Shown in pieces: positions 7,432 to 8,079 of a DNA stretch of 8,079 nucleotides. Both the position numbers and the translations under genes were made by a program. Under the pieces are notes generated by a model that had not been told where the DNA came from, searched no databases, and was given only the letters and a program-made list of their open reading frames with translations. Position 1 is the first letter of the stretch; each line of letters opens with the position of its first letter. Origin of the DNA: Ignavibacteria bacterium (GTDB lineage Bacteria; Bacteroidota; Ignavibacteria; Tepidaquicellales; OLB5); the NCBI GenBank assembly GCA_030835005.1, contig JAUQWT010000134.1:1-8079 (forward strand), written 5' to 3'.

Positions 7432-7446
7432 ATGTTGATTGACGAT

Positions 7447-7477
7447 AAAAGGCGGGTCCAATGGATCCGCCTTTTTG
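7447..7477 (+). terminator. Rho-independent terminator of the efflux operon
   Basis: A 13-bp stem (7447-7459 with 7463-7475, one G-T pair) closes on a three-base loop AAT. Its core is GGCGGGTCC against GGATCCGCC, with A-T pairs at the base, followed by CTTTTTG and more T. It lies 66 bases after the pump stop codon and separates the operon from the beta-helix gene. The A-run on the left gives a T-run on the other strand too, so it could work in both directions, though no converging gene is seen. Confidence 0.9.
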
Positions 7478-7578
7478 TTTACTTCATGTTTATAGATAAT
7501 TATCATAATATTTTCTAAGCAGAATCATAGAAATTAGACTGCACCCATATTATTTTGAAATAAATTACTTAAAATGCC

Positions 7579-8079
7579 ATGAAGTCAATAATTAGAATTT
7601 TATTCTGTATTGCCTTAATGAATCAGTATGTTTTTTCAGGTAGTTTTACAGTAAATAATGTCACGCAGTTTCAGGCTGCCTTGAACTCATCAGCAGCTAA
7701 CGGGCAAAACGATACAATCAATGTAATGCCCGGAACTTATAATGTAAATCCTTCTCTTACTTTTGCATCCGGTGAAAATTTTTTTCTTCTTATTAGAGGT
7801 TCAGGCAGCCCTGTGCTTGATGGAGCAAATTTAAGGCAGGTGCTGCAGTTAAGCACTACTTCACCGGCTGCGGATGTAACAATAGATGGATTAATACTTC
7901 AGCACGGTAAAGCAGATTACGGGGGCGGACTGAATATCCTGACCCAGAGTGCTGATATTTCGGTAAGGAACTGTATTACAAACGATAACACGGCAAACTA
8001 TGTTGCAGGCGGTGTAAATCTGTTTTCAAACACAGGTTCAGTAACAGTATCCTCAAGTTCGTTCAGCAGAAATACTTCA
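7579..8079 (+). CDS. Secreted right-handed beta-helix repeat protein, 5' part only
   Basis: The frame from ATG 7579 is open for 167 codons to the window edge, so the C-terminus is missing. Residues 1-20 look like a signal peptide (basic start MKSIIR, hydrophobic core, VFS before Gly21). The segment DTINVMPGTYN (45-55) is the type of opening strand seen in pectate-lyase-like and polymorphic outer-membrane beta-helix proteins, and GSGSPVLDGAN (74-84) fits the first turns. After it come coil-like repeats: VTIDGLILQHG (100-110), GGGLNI (115-120), ISVRNC (127-132), AGGVNLF (143-149) and VTVSSSSFSRN (155-165). The protein is rich in Asn, Ser, Thr and Gly. In Bacteroidota and Ignavibacteria such proteins are often surface or secreted proteins with a C-terminal type IX sorting domain, which would lie outside this window. 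No catalytic residues are recognisable. An out-of-frame ATG at 7574 opens a two-codon frame whose TGA overlaps this start; no Shine-Dalgarno sequence is seen. Confidence 0.85.
   Translation, partial: MKSIIRILFCIALMNQYVFSGSFTVNNVTQFQAALNSSAANGQNDTINVMPGTYNVNPSLTFASGENFFLLIRGSGSPVLDGANLRQVLQLSTTSPAADVTIDGLILQHGKADYGGGLNILTQSADISVRNCITNDNTANYVAGGVNLFSNTGSVTVSSSSFSRNTS

Noticed and set aside
7495..7504. Palindrome GATAATTATC upstream of the beta-helix gene, reminiscent of a Fur box
   Set aside because: It is short and made almost only of A and T in an AT-rich spacer, and only about half of a 19-bp Fur consensus can be matched.
7574..7582. Two-codon upstream frame (ATG CCA TGA) overlapping the start of the beta-helix gene
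   Set aside because: It could affect initiation, but so short a frame arises easily by chance and nothing else supports a leader peptide.
1..8079. CRISPR arrays, tRNA or rRNA genes, insertion sequences, attachment sites
   Set aside because: Apart from short spacers, the window is filled by coding genes; I saw no spaced repeat array, tRNA-like cloverleaf, transposase or terminal inverted repeats.

Overview
The window holds two genes cut by its edges and, between them, one complete tripartite drug-type efflux operon with its own regulator. The DNA is AT-rich by eye. None of the operon genes has a convincing Shine-Dalgarno sequence, and the signal peptides, one of them a lipoprotein, show a Gram-negative envelope. 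Together with a secreted beta-helix protein of a kind common in Bacteroidota and Ignavibacteria-like bacteria, this suggests the Bacteroidota/Chlorobi/Ignavibacteria group. That placement is inference from style, not from a marker gene.

Layout. Positions 1-1007 (minus strand): most of a cation diffusion facilitator (CDF) metal transporter, running off the left edge. Positions 1008-1156: a shared divergent promoter region with a sigma70-like promoter overlapped by four copies of GTTTCC/GGAAAC, a good candidate operator. Positions 1157-7381 (plus strand): TetR-family regulator, TolC-like outer-membrane protein, lipoprotein membrane-fusion adaptor and RND inner-membrane pump, separated by only 18, 20 and 16 bases. 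Positions 7382-7578: intergenic, with a hairpin and then a strong rho-independent terminator. Positions 7579-8079: the first 167 codons of a secreted right-handed beta-helix protein, running off the right edge.

How the parts work together. The RND pump (proton-relay Asp398/Asp399), the lipid-anchored adaptor and the TolC-like channel should form a complex spanning both membranes that expels small amphiphilic or toxic molecules. The TetR protein, first in the operon, probably represses it and itself from the GTTTCC cluster. The divergent CDF gene may share this control or only the spacer; the sequence cannot decide. The pump looks HAE-like rather than heavy-metal type, so a joint metal-export role with the CDF protein is not supported.

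I see no clearly undescribed system. The points most worth a second look are the operator architecture, a 23-bp palindrome inside the CDF gene, a 12-bp-arm inverted repeat inside the outer-membrane gene, and the unusual Glu/His pair in the CDF metal site.
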